Assembly: GCA_002778195.1 (NCBI GenBank)
Contig: PCDI01000007.1
Span: 1-64,000, forward strand
Reading direction: 5' to 3'
Length of the DNA stretch: 64,000 bases
Origin: Raffaelea ambrosiae
Lineage: Eukaryota; Ascomycota; Sordariomycetes; Ophiostomatales; Ophiostomataceae
Shown: positions 1 to 13,600 of the stretch, piece after piece
How positions within the stretch are numbered: position 1 is the stretch's first letter
Layout: the number at the start of each line of letters is the position of its first letter
Program-made: the position numbers and the translations under genes
The notes under the pieces: model-generated
Told to the model about the DNA's origin: nothing
Database searches by the model: none
The model's input: the letters and a program-made list of their open reading frames with translations, nothing else

Positions 1-1662
1 ATATTACGGCGGCAGCGGCAGCAGCCTCGTGGGAGCACCAGGCTGGTGGAAGTCTATGTCGACCCTCGAGTTCAAGACGATCAAAGTCGTCTCCGGTCTA
101 CAACGGCTAACGCCAGCGTGCGCACACCCCCCCCCCTCCAGGGCCTCAAGATTGTCCCTAGCAGCGAAACCACCAGCATCAGCCACTACAAGAACGGCAT
201 CGCCACCGACGTCACCAGCAACGCGCTCAACACGTCCTGGACGATGCCCATGACCGGCGGCGCGTCTGACGCCGACGCCGACGCCGTCCACATGTTCTCC
301 TTTGGCATCACCCGCGGCATGTACAGCCGCTGCATCGATCTGCGCATGGCCTCCGTCCCCTGCAACAGCCCCGACATCGTCGGCTACTCCATCCTGTACG
401 CCGGCAGCAACCTCTGCACCCTGCTGGCCCACCGCGGCGACGCCGAGGCCACGCGCGTCCCGGCCGCCTTCTATGGGAGCCACAGCGGCGGCGGCGGCGG
501 CGGCGACGGCGACCGTCGGGCTCCCCCCTGCTGGCCCCCTTCCTTCGACGAGTGGTACCCGCCCTGGGGCGTCTGGGTGCATTTCCCCCTCGACCCGGGC
601 GAGCACATTGCCCACATCCTCTCGCGCCGCGGGCCCCACTCCATGTACATGGCCTTGGTGTGGCTGACCAGCCGCGGCCGTCCGCTGGTCATGGCCCCGG
701 CCCTGGCCCGGCATCCCCCGCAGCGCGACAACAACAACAACGACGACGACGACGACGGCGACGCCATGGTCGACGTCATCAAATACTGCCGTCTGCCCGT
801 GGGCCGCCCCACACACCTCTACTACAACATTTCCACCCGCGGCGTGCGCCAGATCGGCGTGCGCCACGCCCACGACACGGACACGCCCGACGTCTACCCG
901 CGCTTCGCCCTGGAGCCGCCCTCGCCCAGCCCCGCCCTGCGCCTGCCCCGCACGTCCCTCCGCGACAGGCGGCATGCGCCCGACCCGGACGCCGCCCCCC
1001 GCCTGCCCCACTACTTCTACTCCGCCGCGGACCTGCAGGGCGCCGTCCGGGTGATTCCATACCGGGGGCCCCGGAGACGCGCGGACGACGGAGACATGGG
1101 CGACCTGGGCGACCGGGGCGACCGGGGCGGCCTGGCTCCTCCTCCTCCTCCTCCTCCGCCTGCACAGATCGCCGGCCTGATGATCGAGTATGGCGGGGAC
1201 CATGGTGGAGAGCCTGCTCCTCCTACGCCGACGCCTGCGGCTGCCACGAACGGCCGCGGCACCCGACCCCGCCGTGCGTGCTTGGGCGAGTGTCGTCTCG
1301 ACCGGGCTGAGCCGGCCCTGGAGGTCCAAGGGTCCGGCTCGAAGGCGCTGCACCTGGGCTTTGTCGAGGCTTCCGGGTCGGGAGGAGGAGGTTGGGGTTC
1401 GTCGTTGCAGCCATATGTGGCGCGGGTCGAGATCGACGATGCTGTCGTGGAGGAGGACAAGCAGCAGCAGCAGCAGCAGCATCCTCTCCTCCCCGGCGGG
1501 CCGTCGTTGTTCTGGCTGGACATCCCATGGCAAGGACGCCCAGGAGACGAGGACGACGGCGGCACAAAGGTGGAGTGGTGGTTCACCTATGGGCACTGCA
1601 AAGTGGTCTCGGCCCAGGGCGAGAGCCCGTCGTTCCATGTGGCCACCGAGGAGGATGTCTGA
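1..1662 (+). CDS. 3' part of an F-box-like family gene (C-terminal conserved domain only; 5' end outside window)
   Basis: Frame 1 is open from the first base to a TGA at 1660-1662, so the gene enters from the left. The last intron's acceptor may lie within the first ~40 bases (several AGs), so the exact exon start is uncertain. The protein is homologous to the C-terminal halves of the genes at 55500-57643 and 58632-60721. Shared blocks, in order, are a GYS-type strand followed by a LLAHRG-like turn (nt ~376-438), VHFPLDPGEHIAHIL (nt ~571-620), LYYNISTRGVRQIGV (nt ~817-861) and CLGECRLD (nt ~1282-1305). The domain has no function that I recognise. This copy has diverged most: Gly, Asn-Asp, Pro and Gln runs interrupt the domain. 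The zinc-motif and F-box-like parts seen in the other two copies would lie to the left of the window. Confidence 0.75.
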   Translation: MLRRQRQQPRGSTRLVEVYVDPRVQDDQSRLRSTTANASVRTPPPLQGLKIVPSSETTSISHYKNGIATDVTSNALNTSWTMPMTGGASDADADAVHMFSFGITRGMYSRCIDLRMASVPCNSPDIVGYSILYAGSNLCTLLAHRGDAEATRVPAAFYGSHSGGGGGGDGDRRAPPCWPPSFDEWYPPWGVWVHFPLDPGEHIAHILSRRGPHSMYMALVWLTSRGRPLVMAPALARHPPQRDNNNNDDDDDGDAMVDVIKYCRLPVGRPTHLYYNISTRGVRQIGVRHAHDTDTPDVYPRFALEPPSPSPALRLPRTSLRDRRHAPDPDAAPRLPHYFYSAADLQGAVRVIPYRGPRRRADDGDMGDLGDRGDRGGLAPPPPPPPPAQIAGLMIEYGGDHGGEPAPPTPTPAAATNGRGTRPRRACLGECRLDRAEPALEVQGSGSKALHLGFVEASGSGGGGWGSSLQPYVARVEIDDAVVEEDKQQQQQQHPLLPGGPSLFWLDIPWQGRPGDEDDGGTKVEWWFTYGHCKVVSAQGESPSFHVATEEDV

Positions 1663-1677
1663 GAGAGAGAGAGAGAG

Positions 1678-1718
1678 GAGCGAGATTTCGGAGGGGAGAG
1701 AGCGAGATTTCGGAGGGG
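1678..1718. repeat. Two-copy 22-nt tandem repeat after the stop codon
   Basis: GAGCGAGATTTCGGAGGGG occurs at 1678-1696 and again at 1700-1718, just after a (GA)n run that starts at the stop codon of the first gene. It probably lies in the 3' UTR. Confidence 0.85.
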
Positions 1719-2199
1719 GTTTTCACATTTCCGTCGAGGACAAGAGAGAAAAGAGCGAGAACTTCCTCCTGGGTTACGACTCCTATATATACACACAAGA
1801 CAAGCTATCCAACACGTCGATATGTACAACAAGGAAAAAGGGCAATACGAAATCAAGACGGCCCATGAACACGAGGGAAAAAACGGCTTATGAGGCTAGG
1901 AAGGAAGAGTTAGAGAGGCTATTTTCCCCCTTTCCCGACTGTGATGCCGTCCAACACAACCCGCAAAGGCACACCCCCTAAATAGCCTGACGGGATAGTG
2001 ACAAAAAAAAAGGATAAAGTTTAGAATACACACACACAAGCAAACAAAATGGCAAAAAAGAAGGAGAAGAAAAGAGCAGTTTGAAAGATGCATCGCAATG
2101 GGAGGCTTGTTGCCAGAGACGGCTGGTATTCATGATTTTTGCAGCAAGTTTCCTGTTGTAGGCAAAAATGGAAAAGAAAAAAATTGGCAGAGAACGCCA

Positions 2200-2224
2200 C
2201 CCCCCCCCCCCCCCCCCCCCCCCC
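2200..2224. repeat. Poly-C run
   Basis: Twenty-five consecutive C on the plus strand in non-coding DNA. Length should be treated as approximate because such runs are prone to sequencing error. Confidence 0.9.
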
Positions 2225-5200
2225 TTCCATTGCCACTTTGTACAGAAGAAGGAGAAAGAAACGCCCCGAATGTGGGAGACAACTCGTGCTATCCTTACTC
2301 TCTGGATGCCTTGGTTCCTCGAGCCTTTGCACTAGCCTTTGCACTACATAGTCTCTTCCTATCTATCATCTTGACGATGCTTCGAGGCTGTCTATGGTCC
2401 TCTCTTCCCGCCCCAGTCGCTGTCTTCCCCATCTTCGCCATGGTCCGCCTTCTTTCTCATGGTCTGGTCGAGCTGGCTGGCCAGTGGCAACAGATGCCAT
2501 CACACACACACACACTCTCTCGCACCTCCAGACTTGTCTCCGGATAGAATTGAAACAATGGTGCCGCTCGCCACTTGCCGTAAACACCCCCCCTTCTTCA
2601 GACGGCATCTTTCATGGTCTTGGCACTGTGTCTGCTCGCGTTTACCCCATCGTTGTCCTTGTCCCGCCGTTTCGTCGTCTCCTCGTCTCCTCGTCTCCTC
2701 GTCTCCTCGCTGCCAAACTCGTTCGGCTCAAGCTGCTACAGCCACCCCTCTGCTGCGGAAGTGGCCCCTCATCCCTGGCCCTCTTCCTGCCTCATGGCAT
2801 GTCTTGTTTGTAGCATGTTTACTCCCCATTGCGGTCGTCGGCAACCCCCATACAGCTCCACACAACGTGTGGGTGTCGGCCATACCAAGACGCCGTCTCC
2901 TACACCCTCTTCCGTGGTCACACAGTGTAAGGTTATGACTAGCTCTCTACGAAACCTGACGATGCTAAACTCTGCTTTCGGGCAGCGATCCCAACAGCAG
3001 ACGCTACTACCGGCATGTCTAAACCACAGGAAAGGTCAACAGTATGGAGGGCAGAAGCAGGGGAAAGGACAACAGGATGGGAGGTGTAGGCTACGAGATA
3101 CGAAAACGCCTGATCCACCGTCCTCTATGCGAGGAGGGAGCACCAGGACGGGTGTTCCATTCCTACATCGCATTGACGTGGCGATTTTCACCAAGGATTA
3201 CAAGGAGCGCGGATTGTGAACAGTGACTTGACTGCTTTCCCTCCTTCTTGTTTTTTTCTCCGCTGATTCATTGAACCAGAGAAAATAGGCAAGTAGCATG
3301 GGTTATGGGGCTGCTTCACCACAAGAACAGCACCAATCCATGGCTACCTCTGGATCAAACCGGCTTCCAGAAGTATGCCTCTTCAAGAAGCCGAAGGAGG
3401 GCAGTATGTTTCAAGGATCAGGGTGCCACGCCATCTGAGCGTGGTGGAGGGTTGCGGCGATTGGCTACTGGGCGAGAGCCGAGCTGTCTTTTGCCGCCGT
3501 GGTATGCATTGAACATGACGTAACTGCAAGGCTGCCGATGCTGATGGCAATGGTGGCAATGGTGGCAGCAGCCGTGGTGAGCGGTCTCCAGTTGTTGCGA
3601 GCAATAGGGGCTAAGCCAAAGCAAAGAAATGAAATGGAGCAGAGAAAATGGATGCGGCAAGAACCAATGTTGACTGGCCGGAAGAATATGGCAACGCGTC
3701 CGATCGCCGAAGAAGATGAGTGATGGTCCGAAGAGATGGCGGAGACTCATTGCCAGACGCTCGACCAAATCTGTCTCAGCTTTGGTTCGGCAGCCCGCAT
3801 TGTCAAGAGAACCAAAACGGACATGGACGCAAATCCCTTTTGCAGGGGGTAAAGCGGTACCCAGGGCTGACCCCAGAGTCTGTTCGTCAGACGGTTCACA
3901 ACCAAGGGTGGCGAGGAGCCGGATTTAGCAGCCGCCCATGTCAAACCCACAGAGGCCCGCTGACGAGCGAAAACACAAGCCTCAGACATTGTGGTTCAGA
4001 CGTTGAAAGACAGCACGCAAAGATGCACACAGGAAACCAGTGTGGCACCGGCATGGCCGACAGACGAAGCCACGGAATGGCACGGACACCAGCAGAGCCA
4101 GTACCATAGCTGTGCTCCAAAGGAAGCCAGGGAAGATCATATGGGCAATGATGAGACGAAAGAGCGCAGTGCGCACAGAGCATATGGAGCATCGTGGGTC
4201 TCCCCAGACAATATATGAAGCATGGGCTGAGAAGAACTTGACCAGAACCACGGGCTCTCGATGCGGATTGGGAAGGAATGGACACGCAGAACACGAGCCA
4301 CAAAGTGGGCAATTGGCCACAGCAGGCCACAGCAGGCAGATGATGCATCGTCGCACAAAGCTCTCCCAATCGGGCGATTGAAAAATCCAAGCCGGAAAGA
4401 AAAGAGAAATCAAATCCAAATCACGAGGGTTTTCTGATGCTGGAAGAGTCGTACGCGAAGCATCTCTCTGGAGCAAAAGAATTGACTGTTGTGTTTCCGT
4501 GCATATTCGTGTTTAGCTTCCGATTCGCCTTGCGATAGCGTTGCATAGGCTGGCATGCGAAATAAGCTTCTTTGTTAGCCAGCAGACATGCTGGCGTGTG
4601 CTGCGTTTTCTTTCGAAGCTAGACATTATCGGTAGTGAAAGCCGTCCAGAGGCTTCGGCATGCAACACGGATGCTTCAGAACGTGAAACATCGGACTGGG
4701 AATCCCACTAGATGACAGATGGTGTCAACGATCGGAAGCACCCTTGCTACATCATCCGAGGTCGAAAATGGGCTATAGCCATTGGTTTGCGATCAAGGCA
4801 AGAAGACAATATGCTCTGTGTTTCTCCCCCTTGTCTCCGTGCCGTCGTGGGAAAGAGCTGTGATCCAAGCGTCAGCTTGGAAGGAATGGGGTACCTTTAG
4901 ACGGCATCCCGAAGTGGCGGACGAGGTTTCGGATTTGTCGAGAAGGGGATTGGGAAGTCTTCGGTTGATGAAACACACAGTTGGCGGGTTTGATAGCGAC
5001 GAGAAGTAAACCGTTGAACAGGCAGACACGTAAAGAATCGTCCGAATCGAAGGGGTTTGGGGGGCCTCAACCCAGAAAAAAATAAGCCCATCGTCAAATG
5101 TTATGTCCTAGTGGACAAATGCCCTGGCTCTTGGCCAGCAGGCACAAACTCAAGGAGATCGAATATGCCTGTGCCATCTCAATCCCACCGAATACTGTTG

Positions 5201-8200
5201 CTCCGGAACAACAAATGCCCACGACAAACTTGGCAGGGGCCATGCTTTGAGTTTGATCTGCAAAACATCGAAATGACGAAAGAGAAGTCAAGATGCGGAA
5301 ATCGGGTATCTGGTGGCGTCTGTTAGCGGAGAACACCACCATAGATACCGATAAAACCATCTCTGGGAGCCCGTCTAAAGAACCACAGAGACTTACAGCT
5401 GGGGGTTTGACGTTACCTCCATGTAGAGGAATTCTGGGGGAGGCCCTGGGGAAAGAACGCATCCAAACGCAAAGTGTGTCAGGATGCAGCGACACCTTGG
5501 TTGAGGTCTGTGTGCTTCATGCACGGGGAATGGAACAAGAACAAAAAAAAAAAAAAACAGAGTCCACGAAATCGGGGCATCGATCTAATAAAAAGTAGTA
5601 AAGTCAAAGCTGAAAAGAGAAAAAAAAATAGAAAACAAACAGCAAAGTGAAAGGGGAAGGGGAAGTTCACGATGAGGCTCATTCAACTGCGGAACTGGAA
5701 AGCACGGAACAGCGTGCCACCCGCGCCCTTTCGGCAGGACCGACTGGGTACGGCAGGAAGGAGCGACAGACTCCGGCACTATGTGACTAGGGAAAGAGCG
5801 CACTACAAAGCTATGTGGTCTGAGGAAGGAGCCTCAATACATCCCGCTGACGGCTGTGGCCACTCAAGGAAGGAGCGATGGCGGTTCATGGAACATAGCA
5901 TTGAGTTTGTTCGTGTCTGACTAAGACGTGGAACGAGAATCAAGAAAAAAAAGGAAATTTCAGACAGAAAACTGGCATACATGGAAAGCATAAAGGAAGA
6001 AGAATATCCCGGACTGGTCAACGTCAGAGGCGATGGAGGGATGTCCCCTGCTTGGTGGCAGCTCAGAGGTGCATGGCAGGCGTGTAAGCCAGATAGAATC
6101 CAATCGGTGAGCGCAGGTGACAAGGATAACCCATGGCCCAGTAGGAAAGCATTTGCACTGGACACACTAACTGGTTGTCACGAACACTCCCCTGGATGCG
6201 CTCTCATCTTCTCTTGATAGCCCACTGTCTGCGCTCAGTTCTTCGTCCTCCATTTTTTCTCCCCTATCCTCCTCACCAAGCCAAGCAGGCTTCCCCGCAA
6301 GTTTCTCACGCGGATCAGAGGACACCAAACAGTCCCTGCTTTTTTCTCGGCGAGGTCCGCTGCAGGAATTGAAGAAATGCTGGGCACAGACAAGCACGCA
6401 AAGACGTGCGCGCCGAAGAGCGCAATAAGAGACAATCAATGACCTGTCGCAGGGTTACAGACCACAAACCCACAAAGCAAGCAAGCTTGGTTCACTGCCA
6501 GGGGTGAACAAGAGAGCGTCTTTCTGGCAAGAGCCTGGGCCCACTCTGTGCTTGATCCCCCCCCCCCCCTGTTGTGGCTTTAAATTTTTGCCTTTCGCAG
6601 TTGCATCCGGATGGGACAAGAGACAGAGGACAAGGGGAGAGGTTTGCTGGCTCGGCACCGATCGACGGTTACGAGCCGGGGGCCCTCTAGCCAAGGTTGT
6701 TGTTGGCTTTGGTGCAACCTCGCACGTCTAACTACAGGCTTTGGGGACGGGCCCTTGGAGCCAACCCTCCCAGAACAACTTAATGCCCATCGCATAAGAA
6801 ATCTTTCTGTCAGTCTTCTGGCTCTGATGTTCTCTGCTGTCAAAGAGGGCGAGGTTGATCCCAAGATGCTCTACAGGCTTATATGGAAAGGAAATGACAC
6901 TCCCTCCGTTGTCTTGCTTTGCTGTGCCGCACCCTTCCACGAAGTCAACTTCTCGGTTCTCTCTATTTTTTTTTCTTTTTTTTGGTCTCGTCCGTACCTG
7001 ACTCTCCTGCATGTACGTACCTGATTCCTTTTCATTCCGTGACAAATTCTAGAAGCCTTCCATAGAAAGAGGCCATATTTCGACAGCCAAACACTAGATC
7101 GGATTAGGGAAATTGTGGTTGTTGGCCAGCCATGGTACACGCACTTACACGTAAGAGACTCCCGTCCAATCCATGCCACATTTCGGGAACGTGGATCGTC
7201 GTGCCGGATGGTTGTCTTTTCTTCTGCTGTAGCCGTCTTTTTCTCCTTTTTTCTGTTGTCGCATTGCATTGTTCTAGAATCGATGCTCCCGTAACATTGT
7301 GGCATCCTTGACAGGAAGGCGTCAAACATGCAAATTAAAGGCCCATGGAGAAGTAAACTCGACAGTAACCTTGTCTTGTAAGGATAGCGTGTCGGTAGGT
7401 GGGTGGGTGAAAGTTGGTTTCTGAATGATCACCGTTGAGACGGACTTTCTTCTAAGCATACTTGAGATAGGCACAGAGTAACCTTACGCTGGCTTTCCGC
7501 CTTGGGTGACCACCACCATCCTCATATTAACCTTGTTTTCAGGCCTGTTCTGTCCCCCCCTCCCCCTCCTCCCCCTCCTTGTGCAGAATAAATTGAACGG
7601 TGATTTTATTAATGAGCTTATACAACACAATTGGATATGCAATGTCACCAGAGAAGAAAGAGGACTGGCACATACAAAACAGGCAACCTTCTTCCTTGCT
7701 ACTTTACGGCAATTAATTTCAGTGGCATCCTGCCTCCGAGGACGACGAAACAGCTAGACATCTGGGCTCACCCTCTCATTGCCCCCCTACTTTTTTCTCC
7801 TTCCCGTGTATTGACCACCACTCTAGTCTTCGTCTATACACTCTCCCCACAGCAAAGCATGGCTGGTTTCATTCCACAAGTCCGAAATTCTGGATACTAC
7901 TCGTATGGTGAGCTCTGGGATCGTTTCTCATCTATCCGTCAGACGAACGAGACAACCTCATTTTATTTCCGCTCTCACACCACCTTCTCTGTGTTTGCCT
8001 TTTACCGGCACGTGGATTCAATTGTGTGGTTGTGTGTCAAGTCGAAAACACCGGACCAGATAGATATTTGCTGTCATGCTTTAAGAACTAATTTGCCATA
8101 CAGATGCAGGGAAGAGGACAAGAGAGAAGAGGTAGGAGAATGGATGAAAATCTTCCGTATTGCCGTCCCCGTTCTCTTGATCGTCAACCGCCACCAATAA

Positions 8201-8571
8201 ATTCGAACGTGTTGTGAAAGCCACAGTAAGATTTGCCAACACGGAAACAAGCTCTCTCATAATGTGGACTTTTGGTTTGTCTATGCCGCCCTGTGTATCT
8301 AGTTTTGTCCGTCTGTTCTTGCTTCCCTTCCAATCTCGTGAAACGGGGAAGATTGTGGAGCAGACGGTCAGATCACGCTCCTCTCTGAAGTTGTCTTTGT
8401 TCTTCTTTTTGGTGTTCGAAGTCTCCCCTGAGATCCCCTGAAAACTCGTACTCTTTCCCCTCTTTCGTCTTGCCGTGTTCGTTTAACACGGATGGCCTAC
8501 GACCGGGTTTGAAACGCATAGGCCAGCAGAACGGGACAGAAATGATCTCTCAGGTACACACGGAGAAAGAG

Positions 8572-8574
<3 letters not shown>

Positions 8575-8608
<34 letters not shown>
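8575..8608. repeat. (CA)n microsatellite
   Basis: An uninterrupted alternating CA tract of about 34 bases in non-coding DNA. A second, similar tract lies at about 10645-10676. Confidence 0.9.
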
Positions 8609-8612
<4 letters not shown>

Positions 8613-10699
8613 AAGAGCGAGAGACAGCAGCGTATTGCACGCTTGTTTTCTAGGGCATATATGTAGGTTTGTTTATGCGCGGTGCGTGGTGGGGAGGGCA
8701 GGCATGTCTCGCATGTAGATATCTGGATATGGAATGAAGAGCCATTGTTCTGACACACACACACTGGTACTTCCTACCAGCCTCTCCAGACGATTCCTTT
8801 CGCCCCAGTCTAATAGCTCGGGATGTCACACTACTAGGGTAGCTTGTGTTTGAGACGGAATGCTTTCTTTTTCCTTTGCCATTGGCTCCCTAGTCTATGT
8901 AGCTTGCTAATACCACCTTGGCTCGCTTGAAACTACTTAGTAACGAGCTGAGGTTGGGAAAGACGGGAAGCCTTCCCCCCAAAAGGAAGACGTGGAATAA
9001 AAAAAAAAGAAAGAAGGAAAGAAACGCGGGAAGTAGCGTTACAGCCCAGACACAATCGAGCACGAACGGCCAAGACTAAGGGCAATGAATCTTTGCTGTT
9101 TTGAGCAAGTCCAATTCATGGAAAGACGGACCAGCTTTCCAGACACCCCTGCTCTTTCCAGCTGCCTTGTTCTTCGGCCGACGGTGATCTTCTTTTGGAG
9201 GAAGGGCGTGGCAGGGCGTACAACCAACCCACTTCTTGCATGTGTGCCTATCAGGTCAAGACCCTCCCGTTTTTTTGTCGGCGTCTTTGAGAGACTCTAG
9301 ATATGGCGACGCGCAAATTGCTATATGCTATAGGGCTTCCACCCTTTCTCGACAGAGACTGCATTGGCCTCTATGGTGTTCTATTGATTTTATTGCAGGA
9401 AAGTGTGGCCTGCTATGCGAATGCTCCGATCACAAACTCGTTCCTGTTCCTGACAGCTTGTTTCGATAGCAATAATAGTTGACGTTCTCTTCATAACCAA
9501 TAACAGTGCAAGGCCGCTGTCAAGAAAAAGTCGTGCGACAAGAAACCGCCTAGGAAGGACGGGCCCTCTCCCGGTTGGCCTTCTGTTCCCTCCATCCCCC
9601 CTGTTCTTGCTTTGCGTACTTTGCTCGCATAAGCCACCCTCCTGCCCCTCTTTCTTCATATAAGTAAACAAGCAAAACAAACGAGGCTGCCGGGATTGTG
9701 GAATCGTGTTTCGCCGCCACATGGCACTGTCTTGGTGTGTTGTCTTATTGTTGTCTCTCATTCCTTCCTCCTCCTCTGGAGAGTCCTCCTCCAGAGAGGC
9801 GTTCTTTTTTGCCGCTTCTCTTCTGCTGCCGATGACCAAAACAGTCAATAACTTGGCCCCCCTTCATTCAATTAAACAATTTTTTCAATGCAACGTCGAC
9901 AGTACAGAAACCAACAGTACTAGCCAGTACCAACAAAATGGAAGATTCGGTATGTGTATGCATTGCGGAGGGGAAGAGAAGAACAAGGCGCCAAGCCAGA
10001 AAACAAGGCCAACAAAGTGTGTTGTTGGCCAGGCCCCAGTCAAGGAAAATTGGCCCGCCGTGCCTTGCCAGCAGGATCTTACAAGCACAATCGAGTGTCC
10101 TGGTATCAAAATACCGATCCGTCCTGGTTGCAATGATGTTTTGTTTCCAAGGGGGGGGGGATAAGAGCAAAGCAGTCGCGGCCGAGTATACGGGAGAGCT
10201 GGCGTCCATATCGTGCCTCTCGCCTACAGAGTGAAACGTCAACAGCAGGCGAGAGGCTCCTGCTGATTGGCCTCGGCAAGAAAGACACCCCTTGAAGTCT
10301 ATGCTCCTGAGTCCTCCTCTGTGCCTTCTCCATGCCTCCGGACCCCACGTGGCGGGTGGGTAGGAACGGTTCTTCCCCAGCTATGGTCCATCTGCAGGTG
10401 AGGGGAGGAACAGAGTACACCGTACAGACGCAAAGACGCAAAAAAAGCAACAGCCCGCCGGGGAGACGCCGAGCGTAACGTTTGGGAGCACGAATCAGAG
10501 ACGGCAATGGTGTAGTTCACAGCGAGATCTGGGCAATGCGTTTGTTTTGCCTTGCACATGGGCAGAGGTGCTTCGGATGGGAGGAGCTGCCTCCCAAAAA
10601 AAGAAAAGAAAATCATTCGGCGAGCCAAACGAGAAGAGCACCCGCACACACAGCACACACACACACACACACACACGGCTTGTTCTTTCCATGCCTTGC

Positions 10700-13600
10700 T
10701 ACATAGTACGCACACACAAGGAATCGGCAAGTCTCACGTCCGAGACAATATGGGGGACGTGAGGACCGAAGATGGTAGAGACGGTGTGTGGAGAAAAGCT
10801 GGGGGAGGGGACGCATCCTGTCTGACCCAGGAAGTGGGAAAGGAAAGAGCGACAGGACGATTCGGGACGTTCACAGAGACACGGGCGAGAGGAATCACAA
10901 AATCGCGATGCGAGCGTATGAGGCACAGAGTTTGGCTGTCGATCTGGAATTTGATTATTTTGGTATTTTTATTTGGGGAGGGCACGGCAGACGGCATCGT
11001 AGGCTCGATGCTAGCGATGGTCCTTCCTGAACGGGGAGGAACCGACTGCGCGCTCGCTCCTTCCTTTCTCCTTTGCAGACTCTGCCACTCCCTTGGGCGG
11101 ATAGAGCTCCTCCCAGTGGCCCCGTGACCCTTGAGCGGGGCAGTTAGTGGCTGGAGTGTCGGACCGGCGCCCGACCGTTTTGGGGCATGGGGCGCCAACG
11201 TTCGGACAACTGCAAGCAATATTAACACTTTTTGGGGGGGGGGAGGGGGCCGTTTTGCGAGTGCGGGCAATTCCCCAGCGAATCCCCAACGCGTTCCCCA
11301 GCTACTATGTATGTACCCCCCCTCCCCTCCAACCCTGTCAGTGGATGCACAACACACACACACCTTGGATGTCGGCACTTGGCGTGCCACAGCCGATGCA
11401 GTCAGCCACAAAATGAGACGCATAGGCCGCTGGATGGTCCCCTCGACTGCTGCAGGGTCTAACCACTCGTGGTAGGGAAGAAGCTTTGCCCTTGTGGTAT
11501 GTACATAGTAGTTCGCTGTAGCTTGGGCTTCCTGGGGTTTTTAAGCACTGTGCTTGGCTCTCTTTTTTGTCACGCAAAAGCCTGAGAGTCGGCTGACCGC
11601 TACAAACCCGGCAGCGTCACAATATCGGACGCGATCTGGTTTTGGTAAAAGAGTGTGCATACGTACAGCGACAGAGTATGTCTGCAGAGAGAATGTGCGA
11701 CGCATGACGAACAAGTGTCGCCGGAGACCTTCTCCCAATCCTGGCTTATGGTGCCAGTACGAGTACACAGACGCCATAGCAGGCCTTGTATCCAAGTCTC
11801 TGTTAAGAATCGCCAGCCGGGTGTCCACCATCCTTACCCTCCCCCTTCGCTGTGCCGTGTCGCCCACAACGGCGTTCCATCCTGTGGCCGGTGTTTTTTT
11901 TTTTTTTTTTTTCTAATGCAGACGCCACAGATGCAAGACGCCACCAGAAGCTGTCATGGAAGCACCATGGAATGTGGGGAGGAAGCGGGACGCACATCCA
12001 GCTTGGCCTTTTTTCTTTTGCCCCCCCCTGCTCTTTTGCAAGCTGCCGTCTCTGAGCTCGTGTTTTTTTTTCTCGGGTTGGTCAGGGCGCTTGGCTGCAG
12101 GGCAGGATCACCGCCAAAAAAAATGCAAGGGGAAGAACGGGTAGCGGAACAGACGAGGTGATCGAGCCAGGCATGTGTGCCATACAGGGCAATAACAAGG
12201 GCAGTCAAGCAGACAAGTGGCAAGAAATCACACAAACGATGACACGAGAAGAGAAAAAAAGCAAAGAACACGAGACATGGGCACAGAAAGTCACTCGATC
12301 TGCCGTGCCTGTTTGGAACCTCGCGATGCATCTTTCCGGTTCTGGGTCCAGGCCTTGTTCTGCTTTGTTCTCATAAACACATTTCTGCGAAGCTGCGTCT
12401 GGCCCAGAGGTACCAAAAAAACACCAATATATGCGGCCTCTGACCAGACCCCAGCATTGAAATTAAACAAGTGGCCAGCTAGGATACATGACAGGAGTTG
12501 TGAGGTGTGGGGAGAGAGCGCGCAAGACGGGGACACAGCTCGTTTGGTTGGTTTGCCTCGTTTGGCCTCCATCGGGCCCAACACAAAAAGCAAGACAGTT
12601 CTTCAGCAGCCACCATTAGTTCCCGCTGCGGAGGCCAGTTTGGGTGTGGGTTTTTTTTTTTCGTTTCTTTTTTTTTTTTGCGTTCTTGACTGTTATTGTT
12701 GTTTGTTTATATTGCTTTATTGGGGGGCGACTCTCTCCTCTTTGTTTTTGCTTCGTCTTCATATCTTTCCTATGCAAAGCATCACCTTCGAAATGAAGTA
12801 CCCTCCATCCTGAGTCCGGAGCTTGGGAGTCTGTTGTCTTGTTTCGTTTCAATAGTGGCCGATTGCCTTTGCCCCCCAGCCACCAAAACCTGCCCACCTG
12901 TTCTTTAAATGAATGAATCAGCATACTATGTGCTGTGTCATATTTTTTGTGTTCTTTTCCTGACATAGTACTCCTCGCCCTTATCTCGGCCATTATTTGA
13001 CGACTTAAGGTGTGGCTTGGGGAAAGCGGGCGGGTGGTCACTGTCTGTGCAAAGTGGTTCCTAGTGGGCTGTGATGGCACAGCAAGGCTGCTGCTGCTGC
13101 TGCTGCTGCTGGTTCTCCATAGTGTCTCGGCTGCCCATGTACATAGTAGATTGACAGAGCGCGGAAGAGAGAGACAGCACGACAGAACGCGTTCTTGGCC
13201 AGTCTTTCCCAGCAAGCTGGTGTGACGATCATGTGGCTGGCTGGCACACGGGCTGGACGGGGTGCCGCTGTGTCCGGTTGTGCGTGGAGTGTCCTGTGTG
13301 CTCTGCGCGCTCGAGATTCCTCTGACAAAGACAAAGTTTGCCCAGAAAAACTACATTGCACGGGAGCAGGGCAGCCTGGCCATCTTGAGGGGCAATCACC
13401 ACCGCATCCCCCTCGATTTCCTCGAACCTCCGGGGGCGATGAGACTGCCGAGCTACAGGACCCTTTTTTCTTGCGTCACTCTTTGGCAATCCCATTTCAT
13501 AGTCATTGGCGAAAAAAGGGAAAAAAAAAATCAAGGGCAGTTCTTTCGTTGTCCCCCATTTTCGTCCCTTTGTTGACGTAAAAAGAATGCGGATCTTGCG

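Larger units (their letters stand above)
1719..10699. other. Gene-poor DNA, left part; no supported gene
   Basis: About 9 kb with only short, overlapping open frames on both strands. None has recognisable motifs, and base use is mixed rather than the GC-rich third positions of the real genes in this window. It contains a 25-base C run (2200-2224), a TCGTCTCC-type repeat (about 2672-2708), CA microsatellites and many homopurine/homopyrimidine patches. No transposase, reverse transcriptase, terminal repeat or tRNA could be recognised. Confidence 0.6.

Noticed and set aside
4..1638. 544-codon minus-strand open frame
   Set aside because: It is the antisense of the first gene. The plus-strand protein aligns with two paralogues, while the minus frame is Arg/Gly/Ala/Val repetitive.
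7631..8200. 189-codon plus-strand frame
   Set aside because: Non-ATG start, no domain, no splice or promoter context and base use unlike the real genes. Could be checked by conservation, but not supported here.
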